Assembly: GCA_050433985.1 (NCBI GenBank)
Contig: JBNPWE010000006.1
Coordinates: forward strand, 124,001 to 188,000
Origin: JACIYW01 sp014359745
GTDB taxonomy: Bacteria; Pseudomonadota; Alphaproteobacteria; Rhodobacterales; Rhodobacteraceae
DNA length: 64,000 nt
Reading direction: 5' to 3'
A program made the translations under genes and the position numbers. Positions 41,481 to 51,600 of this stretch are shown piece by piece. The notes beneath the pieces were generated by a model. That model was given only the letters and a program-made list of their open reading frames with translations, searched no databases and was not told the origin of the DNA. Positions within the stretch are counted from its first letter, which is position 1. The number at the start of each line of letters is the position of its first letter.

Positions 41481-43715
41481 TCAGGCCTCACGTTCCGGAT
41501 CAAACGCAAGAAGCCGCAGCGCGTTCAGTGTGACGAGCACCGTCGCGCCGGTATCTGCAAGGATCGCGATCCACAGCCCGGTAATGCCGAGGATCGTCGT
41601 CACCAGAAACACCGCCTTAAGGCCGAGCGCGATCGCCACATTTTGCCTGATGTTCGCCATGGCTGCGCGAGCAAGGCGAATCTTGCCGGCCACATCGGTC
41701 ACGCGATTGCGCAGGATCGCGGCGTCGGCGGTTTCAAGCGCGACGTCCGTTCCGGAGCCCATGGCAACTCCGATGTGGGCGGTGGCGAGCGCAGGGGCAT
41801 CGTTGATGCCGTCGCCCACCATCATCACGCGGTCTCTGGCGGTCATCTCACGGATCGCGGCGACCTTGCCTTCGGGCATCAATTCGGCGCGATGGTCAAT
41901 GCCCAGCCCAGCGGAAATGGCTGCTGCCGTGCGCCGGTTGTCGCCGGTCAGCATCACAGACGCGATGCCAAGCGCCTCGAGTTGCTGCACCGCGCGGGCG
42001 GCATCCTCTCGGGGTTCGTCCCGGAGCGCTACGAGTCCGACCAACTGGCTCCGGCGGAAGACCGCGACGACTGTATTGCCTTCATCTTCCATGCCGACCA
42101 CCGCCCGGAGCGCGTGGTCGTCCAACACACCGCGCTCCCCGGCGAACCGTGGAGAGCCCACCCAGGCGGTTTCACCCTCAACGACTGCTTCGGCCCCTTT
42201 GCCCGGAAGCGCTTTGGCGGCGGTCGCGGCCAGGAACGGCGCTCCCGCAGCTTCCGCGCGGGACAGGATCGCCTCCGCCAGAGGATGGCTCGACCCCGCT
42301 TCGACGGCGGCAGCCAGCGCCAGCACCTCTGTCTCCGATCCCGAGATCGGCACCACGTCCGTGACGCGCGGCCGTCCGTGGGTCAGGGTTCCGGTCTTGT
42401 CGAATGCGACATGCGTGGTGGCCGCCGCGGCCTCGATCACGGCGCCTCCTTTCATCAGCAGCCCGCGACGCGCGCCTGAAGAAAGCGCAGAGGCGATGGA
42501 AGCCGGTACCGAGATCACCAGCGCGCAGGGGCATCCGATCAGGAGAAGCGCGAGCGCCCGGTAGATCCACGTATCCCAGCCTTGCCCGAACGCGAGGGGC
42601 GGGACGATGGCCACCAGCACCGCAACTCCGACGACGGCCGGCATGTAGATGCGGCTGAAACGGTCGATGAAGCGCTCGGTCGGGGCCCGGGCGCTTTCCG
42701 CTTCCTCGACCAGCCGGATGATACGGGCAATGGTGTTGTCCTCGGCCGACTTGGTGACCCGAACACGCAGCGCCGCCTCGGAATTGATGGAGCCGGCAAA
42801 GACGGAGGCACCGGGTTCCTTCAGCTTCGGCACACTCTCGCCCGTGACGGCGCTCTCATCGACGCCCGAGGTGCCCTCGATAACTTCGCCATCTGCCGGG
42901 ACCCGGTCTCCCGGGCGCACCAGAACGATCTGGTCCACCTGCAGCTGGTCGGCTGGTATCACCCGAGTCCGGCCGCCGATCTCCAGGATCGCGGTCTTCG
43001 GTACCAGACGAGCGAGCGCCCGGATCCCGTCGCGGGCCTTGTTCGCCGCAACACCTTCGAGAACCTCCCCGACGGCGAAGAGGAAGACGACGAGCGCCGC
43101 TTCCTCGGCGGCGTCGATGACGAGCGCGCCGCTGGCGGCGATTGTCATCAGCATCTCGATCGTGAACGGCATCCCCGCTCTGGCGGACGCGACGGCGCGG
43201 CGTGCGATAGGGGCGACACCAATGAGCGTCGCGAGGATGAATGCCCACGTTGCCACATCCTGGGAGGCGAGCAGTTTCACGGCCCATGCCGCCGCGAGGA
43301 GGAGACCGGTGCCGATCACCAGTCTGCCCTTCGCGGTCTGATACCAACGCGAACCGGGCCCGGGACCGCTCTCGGGCCCTGTCGATCCAGCGTTGGGCAC
43401 GAGTCCTGCGGCATCTCGCGAGCCGTCCGCACGGGACGCTTGCTCATCGTCCGGCAGCACGAAGCCTTTCAGATCGGGGCTCGATCCTTTCGCCGCGATC
43501 CCGTAGCCGAGCCGCTTGACGATTGCTTCGATCTGGTTGCGAGAGGTCTGCCCTTCATCCAGAGTCAGCCGAAGCCGCTCGGTCATCAGCGCCACATCGA
43601 CGTCGCTCACGCCAGGCAGGCGTTCGACCGCACCCCGGACCTTGCCGGCGCACGACGCACAGTCCATCCCGGAAACCGTCCATTCGTAGGTTGCACTGTC
43701 GTTCGCCGTCATCAC
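41481..43715 (-). CDS. Zinc/cadmium/lead-exporting P1B-type ATPase
   Basis: 744 residues. The N-terminal heavy-metal domain is GMDCASCAGKVRG (Cys 19 and 22). The ion site is CPCALVISVPAS (P1B-2 class, Zn/Cd/Pb, distinct from the Cu class CPCALGLA at 34.4 kb). Phosphorylation DKTGTLTHGR, HP motif in SSHPLAEA, and GDGINDAP follow. It exports divalent soft metals. It is divergent from the MerR-type regulator and has a MerR-type promoter. Confidence 0.93.
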   Translation of the reverse strand: MMTANDSATYEWTVSGMDCASCAGKVRGAVERLPGVSDVDVALMTERLRLTLDEGQTSRNQIEAIVKRLGYGIAAKGSSPDLKGFVLPDDEQASRADGSRDAAGLVPNAGSTGPESGPGPGSRWYQTAKGRLVIGTGLLLAAAWAVKLLASQDVATWAFILATLIGVAPIARRAVASARAGMPFTIEMLMTIAASGALVIDAAEEAALVVFLFAVGEVLEGVAANKARDGIRALARLVPKTAILEIGGRTRVIPADQLQVDQIVLVRPGDRVPADGEVIEGTSGVDESAVTGESVPKLKEPGASVFAGSINSEAALRVRVTKSAEDNTIARIIRLVEEAESARAPTERFIDRFSRIYMPAVVGVAVLVAIVPPLAFGQGWDTWIYRALALLLIGCPCALVISVPASIASALSSGARRGLLMKGGAVIEAAAATTHVAFDKTGTLTHGRPRVTDVVPISGSETEVLALAAAVEAGSSHPLAEAILSRAEAAGAPFLAATAAKALPGKGAEAVVEGETAWVGSPRFAGERGVLDDHALRAVVGMEDEGNTVVAVFRRSQLVGLVALRDEPREDAARAVQQLEALGIASVMLTGDNRRTAAAISAGLGIDHRAELMPEGKVAAIREMTARDRVMMVGDGINDAPALATAHIGVAMGSGTDVALETADAAILRNRVTDVAGKIRLARAAMANIRQNVAIALGLKAVFLVTTILGITGLWIAILADTGATVLVTLNALRLLAFDPEREA

Positions 43716-43762
43716 GCCCTTCCAACCCGCCCAGCGGGCAACATTGTATTTGCTGAGTCGGG

Positions 43763-43793
43763 AACCTAAGGTCTCTAGTAGCTATAGCTTCAA
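43763..43793 (-). promoter_or_regulatory. MerR-type promoter of the Zn/Cd ATPase gene
   Basis: On the minus strand TTGAAG (43793-43788) and TAGGTT (43768-43763) are 19 bp apart. Between them is the near-dyad CTATAG-CTA-CTAGAG (43773-43787). The layout mirrors the mer promoter at 18037-18067 and much of the sequence is shared, including TAAGGTCT and TCAAGAGG. Confidence 0.78.
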
Positions 43794-43804
43794 GAGGAAA
43801 TCTG

Positions 43805-44245
43805 ATGCTCACCATCGGAAAATTGGGCGAAGCGGCCGGCGTGAAGGTTCCGACGATCCGCTACTACGAGCAGATCGGGCTCCTGCCGGAGCCAGATCGC
43901 AGTGCCGGGAACCAGCGGCTCTATGGGCAGTCGGCACTGGATCGGCTAGCCTTCATCCGCCATGCGCGGGAGCTCGGTTTTCCGCTGGACGCTATCCGAG
44001 ACCTTCTGAGTCTCTCTGACAGACCCGATCAATCCTGCGCAGCCGCCGATGTCATCGCCAGGGCGCAGCTGGCCGAGGTTGAAAGCCGCCTTGCGCGCCT
44101 GACTGCGCTGAAAGGCGAACTTGAGCGCATGGTCGTGCAATGTGCAGGCGGTCGGATTGCCGATTGCCGGGTCATTGAAGTTCTGGGCGACCATTCGCTA
44201 TGCGCAACCGATCACCAGCATCCGGAGAGCGAGGCGGCATCGTGA
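43805..44245 (+). CDS. MerR-family Zn/Cd/Pb-responsive regulator
   Basis: 146 residues. Winged helix KVPTIRYYEQIGLLPEPDRS. Metal ligands: Cys 78, 113 and 121 (spacings 35 and 8), closer to CadR/PbrR than to MerR. The tail CATDHQHPESE offers further His/Cys ligands, as in CadR. It controls the divergent ATPase gene through the operator at 43763-43793. Its stop overlaps the GTG start of the YnfA gene. Confidence 0.9.
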   Translation: MLTIGKLGEAAGVKVPTIRYYEQIGLLPEPDRSAGNQRLYGQSALDRLAFIRHARELGFPLDAIRDLLSLSDRPDQSCAAADVIARAQLAEVESRLARLTALKGELERMVVQCAGGRIADCRVIEVLGDHSLCATDHQHPESEAAS

Positions 44246-44583
44246 ACGCACCCGGCACCCTCGCCATCTACATCGGTGCCGCTCTGGCCGAGATTGCGGG
44301 CTGCTTTGCGGTCTGGGCATGGATGCGGCAAGGCGCGAGCGCGCTCTGGCTGGTCCCCGGCCTCCTGAGCCTGGCCGTCTTCGCTTGGCTCCTGACCCTT
44401 GCCCCCTCCGATTTTGCGGGGCGGGCCTACGCAGCTTATGGCGGGGTCTATATCGCAGCCTCGCTCCTCTGGCTGTGGCTCATCGAGAAGCAGCGCCCGG
44501 ACACTTGGGACCTGACAGGTGCCGCAATCTGCCTCGCCGGTGCGGCCGTCATCCTGTTGGCGCCGAGGGCGGCTGGTGGATGA
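44242..44583 (+). CDS. YnfA/UPF0060 family membrane protein
   Basis: 113 residues, four membrane helices, full length for the family. It contains AALAEIAGCFAVWAWMRQGA and GRAYAAYGGVYIAASLLWLW, the YnfA signature. The fold is like small multidrug resistance proteins. It starts at GTG 44242, four bases overlapping the regulator gene, so it is cotranscribed with it; a role in metal or cation efflux is plausible. Confidence 0.88.
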   Translation: MNAPGTLAIYIGAALAEIAGCFAVWAWMRQGASALWLVPGLLSLAVFAWLLTLAPSDFAGRAYAAYGGVYIAASLLWLWLIEKQRPDTWDLTGAAICLAGAAVILLAPRAAGG

Positions 44584-45111
44584 TCGGGGGTGCTCTCCAA
44601 GATCAAGGCAGCCGACTGCCGCTCATCGTTGCCGACATCACGATAGAGCCAACCTTTGCGGACGGACTCCCGCTCTTCCAGCGTAGCAGCTGTGCGTATC
44701 AAATAAAATCAATGACTTATGCTGGAGAAGGTTGGACGTCAGACCCATCCCCTCCGCCACTTGCCCTCGCGAAAGCGTTCTCCCGATCCTACTGCGGCCA
44801 GATTTTCCCGTTATATTCGAGGGTTATGCGCAGTCGGCTTTGCACTGGTGTCCTTGCCACAGCAGCCGGATGCGTTCTCTGGAGCCCGATATTCTCCGGA
44901 CCTCTCGACTGCGCGCATTCGGCGTAAAGCCCGTAACCAGTTGTAAACATGCGGAGAGTTCCCCGCGCCACCTGAACACTTCGATGCCAGTGGCGTTCGT
45001 TAAATGGAACAGAAATCCAACCCGTTCTTTCCTCGGTCCAGCTTCGCAAATCCCTTCCGCCATTGAGAATTTAGGGCGATGACGGCATCTTGTTGGTGAA
45101 GGAGGCCGCAC
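44584..45111. other. Non-coding gap of about 530 bp, lower GC
   Basis: No convincing gene on either strand; the short frames here lack ribosome sites and look random. Base composition is less GC-rich than the surroundings, so it may be the scar of a join between the metal island and the restriction/recombinase block. No inverted repeat or att-like core was recognised. Confidence 0.4.
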
Positions 45112-45378
45112 ATGACGGAATTGGACCTCGACACCGACAAACTTGATGACGCGGCGCTGGCCATCCTCAGCCTGACCTTGCATGACAGCAACCGTGTCTG
45201 GAAAGGGATCGACTGGTCCATCAGCGACCGGCTGCACGCGAAGGGCCTGATCCACGATCCCGTCGGCAAGGCGAAATCGCTCGCCCTGACGGAAGCCGGA
45301 CTGGCTCGAGCCGAAGCGGCTCTCGCCGAGTTGTTCATGAAACCGCACTCGAACGATCCACAAAGGTCCGACCCATGA
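45112..45378 (+). CDS. DUF6429 family protein
   Basis: 88 residues: MTELDLDTDKLDDAALAILS then HDSNRVWKGIDWSISDRLHA and KGLIHDPVGKAKSLALTEAG. This matches the small DUF6429 family, which looks like a winged-helix fold (a MarR-like wing read). GGAGG precedes the ATG. It overlaps the next gene by four bases. Confidence 0.8.
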   Translation: MTELDLDTDKLDDAALAILSLTLHDSNRVWKGIDWSISDRLHAKGLIHDPVGKAKSLALTEAGLARAEAALAELFMKPHSNDPQRSDP

Positions 45379-45764
45379 AACCGGCCGACGAGGCTCGTAT
45401 CGCTGCCCGGCTGGCGCAGCTGATGGCGATGATCTGTGTGCGCAATACGGGGATCGAGGAACTGCACGCCGGGACTGTCCCGGTCACCCACGCGGGCGAC
45501 TATTCGGACGTATTCATCACTGACGCCGACGGCCGCCAGATCCCCTGGACCGACGCATCCCATCTCGACGACGACCGGATGCGACACCTGATGCGGCAGA
45601 TTGTCGACCGACTCTACACGTTTCACCTCAAGGCTGGCGATCCGGGGTTCCGCGACCACCTCGACCGTTGGCTGGCCGTCGCCGAGCGATGGGACGAGCC
45701 GAAGCTGGACGAGGCATTCCTTTCAGGAATTGTCGGCAACGAAGCAGCCAAACTGCCGAGATAG
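45375..45764 (+). CDS. Hypothetical protein
   Basis: 129 residues, acidic, mostly helical: RIAARLAQLMAMICVRNTGI and HAGDYSDVFITDADGRQIPW. I recognise no domain. Coupled by ATGA to the DUF6429 gene and convergent with the restriction gene that follows. The pair may form a two-gene unit carried by mobile elements. Confidence 0.65.
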   Translation: MKPADEARIAARLAQLMAMICVRNTGIEELHAGTVPVTHAGDYSDVFITDADGRQIPWTDASHLDDDRMRHLMRQIVDRLYTFHLKAGDPGFRDHLDRWLAVAERWDEPKLDEAFLSGIVGNEAAKLPR

Positions 45765-45809
45765 TCGTTCGAAGTCCAGCCAGGATTCGAGGACGATCTT
45801 GTGCCAGAA

Positions 45810-48605
45810 CTATGCAACTGGCTCGGCAACGGCCGTGTGTTTCGTGATGATGTCCTGCACGTCGCCCGGCTTGAAGGCGACATCCCATGACCAGCACCCA
45901 AAGCCACCCGACGCGTTGATGGCCTTTACCCATTCGTTCAGCGCATCCCGCTTTGCCTTGTTCTGGGGGCTGTCGGTTCCCTTGATTTCGAGGGCAAGCA
46001 TCTTGCCGCCAGACAGCCGGACAAGGAAATCGGGCACATACCGGCGACGTGAACCGGCCCACATATACTGAATCTGGAAGCCGAGGTGATCGTTCTTCGC
46101 ATAGGCGACTACGTCGTCCCGCCCCTCGAACACATTCGCCGCGTGTCCCTCCCACGACGAATCGCCGACGAGGTGGCTGATGTGCGACTTGATGGCCGGG
46201 AAGCAGGGCTTGGTCGTATACCAGGTGCGCATCTGACCGGTGGCGCCGATCGGGTTCTCTTCATCAAAGACCGGAGTGAGGCGCTCAGTATTCTGCTCGC
46301 TCACATGACGCATGACGTGCTGGACGACGAGATCGATGTTCAAGGCGATCAGGATCCGGCGACGCAATGGGTCCGAGTGGAAGAGTGACGGAATGTCGAG
46401 AAGCTTCGAATTCAGAAAGGTCTCGACTATGCGCACCAGCTGAGCCGCGAGGTACTCCTCGGTTCCGGAGAAGCTGTGCCGCAGTTCGGCGAAGCCTTTT
46501 CTGGCAGCCTGAAAGACAAGTCTCTGCAGGCGGAACCCGTCCGGAAGGCGTTCGAGATCAATCGCGGTGACCTTGCCCATGTCCGTGGCCCCTCCCAAGG
46601 CGGGGGCCAGTTCAGCACTTATGGGTGTCGAGGCCGGGTCGAGCTCAAGTGCAGGCACCTTGTCCCACGCCATGGTCAGCTGCGGCTTCACCACGGTCTC
46701 GACGCGCAGGACATTGGGCCACTTGATCTCAAGGTGTGCCCGATCAGGAATGACCTCGATCTGGGTGGTCGGTCTGGGGGGCGGAGGCGGGTCGCCATCT
46801 TCCCCGGTTTCCGAGATGGACAACGGAACGCCGAAAACGTTCACATACTCCGGCAGGAACAGCCCGTTCTCATCCGTGTCGTAAGAGACCCTGCGAAGAC
46901 CGCGGCCGACGACCTGCTCGCACAAGAGTTGCGAGGTGAACGCGCGCAAGCCCATGATGTGGGTTACATTCTTCGCGTCCCAGCCTTCGGACAGCATCGC
47001 GACGGAGATGACGTTCTGCAGGTCCTGGCCAGCAGCACCGCGCTTGCCGACATTGTCGACGATCTCCCGCAGCAGTTCCTCCTTCTTCATCCCCTGAAGC
47101 TGCTGCTTTCGTGTCTCCGGCAGGTTTGCAGCCTCGATGATTTCCTTCAGCCTGTTCTCGTAGTCCTTGTCGGACGTGGCGGCTTCGCCGATTTCCGCCT
47201 TCTCCAGCACCTTGGAGTCGACACGCAACGTCCTGTTCGGCGCATGCAGCTCCGGCCAGTGCGAGTCGCCCTGGTTGAAATAGTGTTCGACCCGCGCGGC
47301 CGTCTCGGTGCGGTTGCAGACCGTCAGCATCACCGGCGGGGAATGGTGACCTGCGTCTCGCCACTGCCTCTGCGTTTCGCGCCAGTCGGCGCCGAGAAGC
47401 GTGTAGGCGTCCTGCACCAGCTTCGGCAGTGCCTCGTGCGGTTCGGCCTTCGCCCTGTTCAGATCCTCGGAGACCGAAGGATCACGGTAGATGTGATAGA
47501 GCTTCGACCGCAGCGTCCTCGCGTCGGGCAAGGCATCGTCGCGCACCACGACGCGCGGCGTCTTTACCAGCCCAGCCTCGATCGCGTCGTTCAGCCCGAA
47601 ATCCGAGATGATCCAGTCGAACAGCGCCGTGTCCGTACTCTTCTTGCCGGTGGGCGCAAAGGGCGTGGCCGACAGGTCGAAGCAGCGCTGGATGCGACGC
47701 GTCTTGTGGATGCGGTCCAGCCCCTCGATCCAGCGGGTGGCCTCGTCGATGTCAATCCCCTGCTCAGCGGCCACCTTCTTGCTGATCTTCACCTCGGGCG
47801 GTTTCCGATAGGCGTGGTGGGCCTCGTCATTGATGACGATGATGTCCTTGTGTGCCGCCAGCTTGCCCAGCACGCGTCGGGTGAAAGCCTCGTCCGACTC
47901 CCGGCCCTTCTTCACGACCGAGCGTTCCTGCTCCTTCAGCGGCATCAGCGTGTGCCAGTTCTCGATCAGCACCTCGGCCTGGTTCAGCTTCTGGCGCAGC
48001 GCTTCAGATGGGCAGAGGTTGAACTCGTCGTAATAGGAGCCCTCGCTGGGCAGCAGGACCTGCAATCGTTCCTTCACAGTCAGGCCGGGCGCCACGATGA
48101 ACACGGCGCGGCTGAAATCCTTGTTCCGTTTGGGGTAGGTCAGCGCGTTCAGCACCTGCCAGGTGATGATCATCGCCATCACGGTGGTCTTGCCCGCGCC
48201 CGTGGCCATCTTGTTGCAAAGACGCTCCCAGGTCCCGCCGTCGCCAGGGATCGCGATGCCCTGTTTGAATGCCTCAGCCCCCTCGACCCACCAGATCAAG
48301 GTTTCGATTGCCTCCAGCTGGCAGAAATAGAACGGGTGCTGTCGCGCGTCTCGGTCGTGCCAGTGTTCCAAGAGCTTTCGGGTGACGATGGTCACGCCGG
48401 GCCAGCCCGCCTCGCGCCAGGCGTCGACCCGGGCGCGGATGGTATTGACCAGGTCCAGCACCTCTGTCCGCTTCGTGTTGTTGCGGGCGTCGAAGACCTC
48501 GTAGCTCGCCGGGCGGCGCTCGGGCTTGATTTCAAGCTTGCCACCCTTGCCCTCGATCCAATGCTGAGCAGGGCAGACGAATGGCGTGTTGATGATGAGG
48601 GACAT
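45810..48605 (-). CDS. Type III-like restriction enzyme (BPTD_3080 family)
   Basis: 931 residues from ATG 48605 (GAGGG upstream). Superfamily 2 helicase motor: Walker A KMATGAGKTTVMAMI (about 170), DEAH in VINDEAHHAYRKP, and SATPFAPTGKK. The C-terminal PD-(D/E)XK nuclease reads YVPDFLVRLSGGKMLALEIK (about 855-875). As Res it cuts unmodified DNA after translocation with Mod. It starts four bases after the Mod stop, so it is translationally linked. Confidence 0.9.
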   Translation of the reverse strand: MSLIINTPFVCPAQHWIEGKGGKLEIKPERRPASYEVFDARNNTKRTEVLDLVNTIRARVDAWREAGWPGVTIVTRKLLEHWHDRDARQHPFYFCQLEAIETLIWWVEGAEAFKQGIAIPGDGGTWERLCNKMATGAGKTTVMAMIITWQVLNALTYPKRNKDFSRAVFIVAPGLTVKERLQVLLPSEGSYYDEFNLCPSEALRQKLNQAEVLIENWHTLMPLKEQERSVVKKGRESDEAFTRRVLGKLAAHKDIIVINDEAHHAYRKPPEVKISKKVAAEQGIDIDEATRWIEGLDRIHKTRRIQRCFDLSATPFAPTGKKSTDTALFDWIISDFGLNDAIEAGLVKTPRVVVRDDALPDARTLRSKLYHIYRDPSVSEDLNRAKAEPHEALPKLVQDAYTLLGADWRETQRQWRDAGHHSPPVMLTVCNRTETAARVEHYFNQGDSHWPELHAPNRTLRVDSKVLEKAEIGEAATSDKDYENRLKEIIEAANLPETRKQQLQGMKKEELLREIVDNVGKRGAAGQDLQNVISVAMLSEGWDAKNVTHIMGLRAFTSQLLCEQVVGRGLRRVSYDTDENGLFLPEYVNVFGVPLSISETGEDGDPPPPPRPTTQIEVIPDRAHLEIKWPNVLRVETVVKPQLTMAWDKVPALELDPASTPISAELAPALGGATDMGKVTAIDLERLPDGFRLQRLVFQAARKGFAELRHSFSGTEEYLAAQLVRIVETFLNSKLLDIPSLFHSDPLRRRILIALNIDLVVQHVMRHVSEQNTERLTPVFDEENPIGATGQMRTWYTTKPCFPAIKSHISHLVGDSSWEGHAANVFEGRDDVVAYAKNDHLGFQIQYMWAGSRRRYVPDFLVRLSGGKMLALEIKGTDSPQNKAKRDALNEWVKAINASGGFGCWSWDVAFKPGDVQDIITKHTAVAEPVA

Positions 48606-48609
48606 GGGT

Positions 48610-51600
48610 TCAGCCCTCGAGCGGCATGATCTTGAGGGATTCAATCCCGCGGTCATCGACGATCTTCACCGCGATGCGCCGGTTGTCCCCCGCCTCAAAG
48701 GGCAGCGACACGGTGCCATGGAACTGCTCCAGCAGATCCTCGTCCAGTTCGGATCGGACGGTCGCCTTCAGCCGGTTCCAGCCGCCCTTGGCGTCCGCCA
48801 TCGGAAAGAACACCTGATGGGGCATCAGGGAGCGCTGGTCGTAATCGGTGTCCAGCGACCACATGGCGATCTGCTTCTTGCCGCCCGACACCAGATCGCC
48901 CGCCTTTGGATCGAAGTAATCGAAGCCGTTAACCTCGACCTCCCACATCCCGTCCTTGCGTTTGCGCAGCTCCACATCGGGCTGACCCATCAGCCAGAAG
49001 GACTGGTTCGAGGATCGCGCCTTTTTCAGATCCTCGGTCAGAAGATCGGTGTTCATCTGCGCCTTGAGCAGCGTGACGCCGGGCCAGTTGACCTCGTCGA
49101 TGTCCTTGGCGGCCTCGGGGTCGAAGGTGAAGGCGCAGAACAGGATGAACTTTGGCGCGGGGCGCAGGGTTTCGGCCTCGGTCAGGGCCAGTTCCACCTG
49201 CCGCTGTTCAAGGGCGGCATGTTCGGGGCCAAAGCTGACGACGACCCGTTCGCCGGTGTCGGTCAGCGAGCCTGAGGCGTGCAGGTGGCGCAGACCGGGC
49301 AGCGTCTCGAACTCGGCAAAGGTCAGGCGCGCGCCGTTCTTGCCGCGTACGCCGGTTTTCAGCAACTCGTCGCGCCAGAGCGACTGGCGTGAGGTTTCAC
49401 CGGTGCGGGCGATGCTGTCGTTCGCCTCTGCCGGTGGCAGGCTGTCATCGAGCGACAGCACCGTGGGCACGGGCACGGCCTCGACGCTGAACGGGCCGGT
49501 GATGCGCAGGCGGTTCTGGTCGGGGCGGGGCTTGTCATACAGGGTTTCCTGTTCGGCATGGGCCTGGATACTGGCATCCATCCGGCGCTGCATCGCCTGG
49601 CGCGCGGAGTGAAAGGCATCGAAGGGCGCGCGGGTGGCGGCAGGCCAGAGAGGGGCGCCGTCCTTGTCCAGCGGCCAGTCGAAGGGCACCTCCCATTCGT
49701 GCAGGGTCTCGCCATCGCGGAAACTGACCGGCTTGCCCTTGCGCACGCCTTGGGCGGGGCGGAAGGGGATCGGCGGGGCGGTGGTGAGCGCGGCGTTGAG
49801 GGCGGTCAGCGCCGCCGTGATCTTCGGGTGATCCTCGGCATGGATCGTGTCGATGTCGGGGTTGTTGGCGATGGATTTCAGCGTGATGTGCGGCACGGTT
49901 TTATAGTCGAACCCGCCCTTCAGCCCTTCGTGCGGATAGCGCAGGGCGTAGTAATCGAAACTGGCGGTCATCAGCCGCTGCTTGGCCAGCGTGATCGCCA
50001 CGCGGGACGTGTCGCAGGTGATCCAGCGCCGCCCCCATTTCTCGGCGACAAAGGCGGTGGTGCCAGAGCCGCAGGTCGGGTCGAGCACCAGGTCGCCGGG
50101 GTCGGTGGTCATCAGGAGGCAGCGTTCGATGACGGCCGCACTGGTTTGAACGACATAAAGCAGCCCTGTCCCAATCTGCAACGATTCCCACCGATCCGAA
50201 ATCGGCAGAACCGGGAAATCGTCCAGAAAACGCTTGTATCTAATCGTGCTCGCCCCATCAGAAACGCGGCCAGCTTTGTATAGCCGCACCATGCCATCCA
50301 GTGTGGTCTTCCAGTGGCTACCTGCGCCCGAGTCAAATTTCTTGCCAAAAAACTGCAATTCTTGCTCGTAACTGGATTGACCAGAGCTGATAAGGCTCGT
50401 ATGCCGAAAAATTCGGCCCTCCGGTATATCTGATTCTCGATTGAGTTCGGCTTTCGTTAGCCGCCGTTCTTTGCTCGTTGGAAGTTCGATCTGGTCGTAG
50501 CGATCAGACGAGACATGGCCAGGAACCCGCTCAAGGTAGATTTGCCGATACTTCACCGCACTCTTGTCGCGTGCGTACCAGACAAGAAAATCTACCGTGG
50601 TTGCAAGCAAGTTACCTGCTTGGCTTCCAGTCTTCTGCACCTGAATGATTGAACAGAAATTTTCGACGCCGAATATCTCATCCATCATTTCCCGAACATG
50701 GTGCACGTTCTCATCCGAAATCTGCACGAACACCGACCCGCTCTCGTGCAGCAAGTCCCGCGCCAGCACCAGCCGGTCGCGCAAGTAGGTCAGGTAGGAA
50801 TGGATGCCGAGTTCCCAGGTGTCGCGGAACGCCTTGATCATCTCGGGTTCCTGCGTCAGGTCCGCGTCTGACCGGTCCTTCACGTCGCGCTTGTTGGTGA
50901 AGGGCTGAAAGTTCGACCCGTATTTGATACCGTAGGGCGGGTCGATGTAGATCATCTGCACCTTGCCGCCCATGCTCTCCTTTGTCAGCAGCGAGTTCAT
51001 CACCAGCAGGCTGTCGCCCGACACCAGCCGATTCGACCAGCCCTTTTCGTGGGAGTAGAAATCGAGCGCCTGGCGCAGCGGCAGGTTCTCGAACGGTGCC
51101 GCGAACAGGTCCGGCTGCCGCCATTGCGCGCCCGCATCCTTGCCCTTCAACCGCTTCGCCGCGTTGGCGAGTATCGTCGCCGGGTCCACCCGCTCATGCA
51201 CATGCAGGCTGACGGTATCGACATCGAACGACGTCCGTTCCGCCTTGCCCGTCCAGTTGAGGTAGGGCTGCTGGAGCCGCTTGAGCTCGATCAGCGCGTC
51301 CTTCATCGCCTGCGCGTCATCGCTGGCCAGGGCGTCGTCGATCAGCTTTTCCACGCCTGCGCGGGCAGAATCGAAGTTCAGCACCGGGTCCAGGTGCGGG
51401 TCGTAGGCCCATGTGGTGCGCGCGCCGTCCGGGTCCGTCCCGGCGTGGACCATCCCCACCTCGGGGTTGTTCACCCGCGTCTCGCCGTGACGATAGGACA
51501 ACACCTGCACCGGTTCGCCGGACCTGCGTGAGGCCGCTGATCTTGTCGCGCTTCGGGGCTTGCCGCGGGGCTCCGTCGGCTCGTCCTCGTCCTGCATCTC

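Larger units (their letters stand above)
32758..44583. mobile_element. Copper / zinc-cadmium resistance island
   Basis: The left edge is where the spanin frame stops looking like phage. The right edge of the metal genes is the end of the YnfA gene. The island holds DUF411, a Cu-ATPase, APC permease, TVP38 protein, DUF302, a small membrane protein, multicopper oxidase, a secreted Cys/His protein, cytochrome c, a channel remnant, a Zn/Cd-ATPase, a MerR-type regulator and YnfA. No transposase or terminal repeats are visible, so the edges are approximate. Confidence 0.65.

Noticed and set aside
44121..44927. A 268-codon frame over the YnfA gene and the following gap
   Set aside because: It overlaps the well-supported regulator and YnfA genes in another frame and has no recognisable domain.
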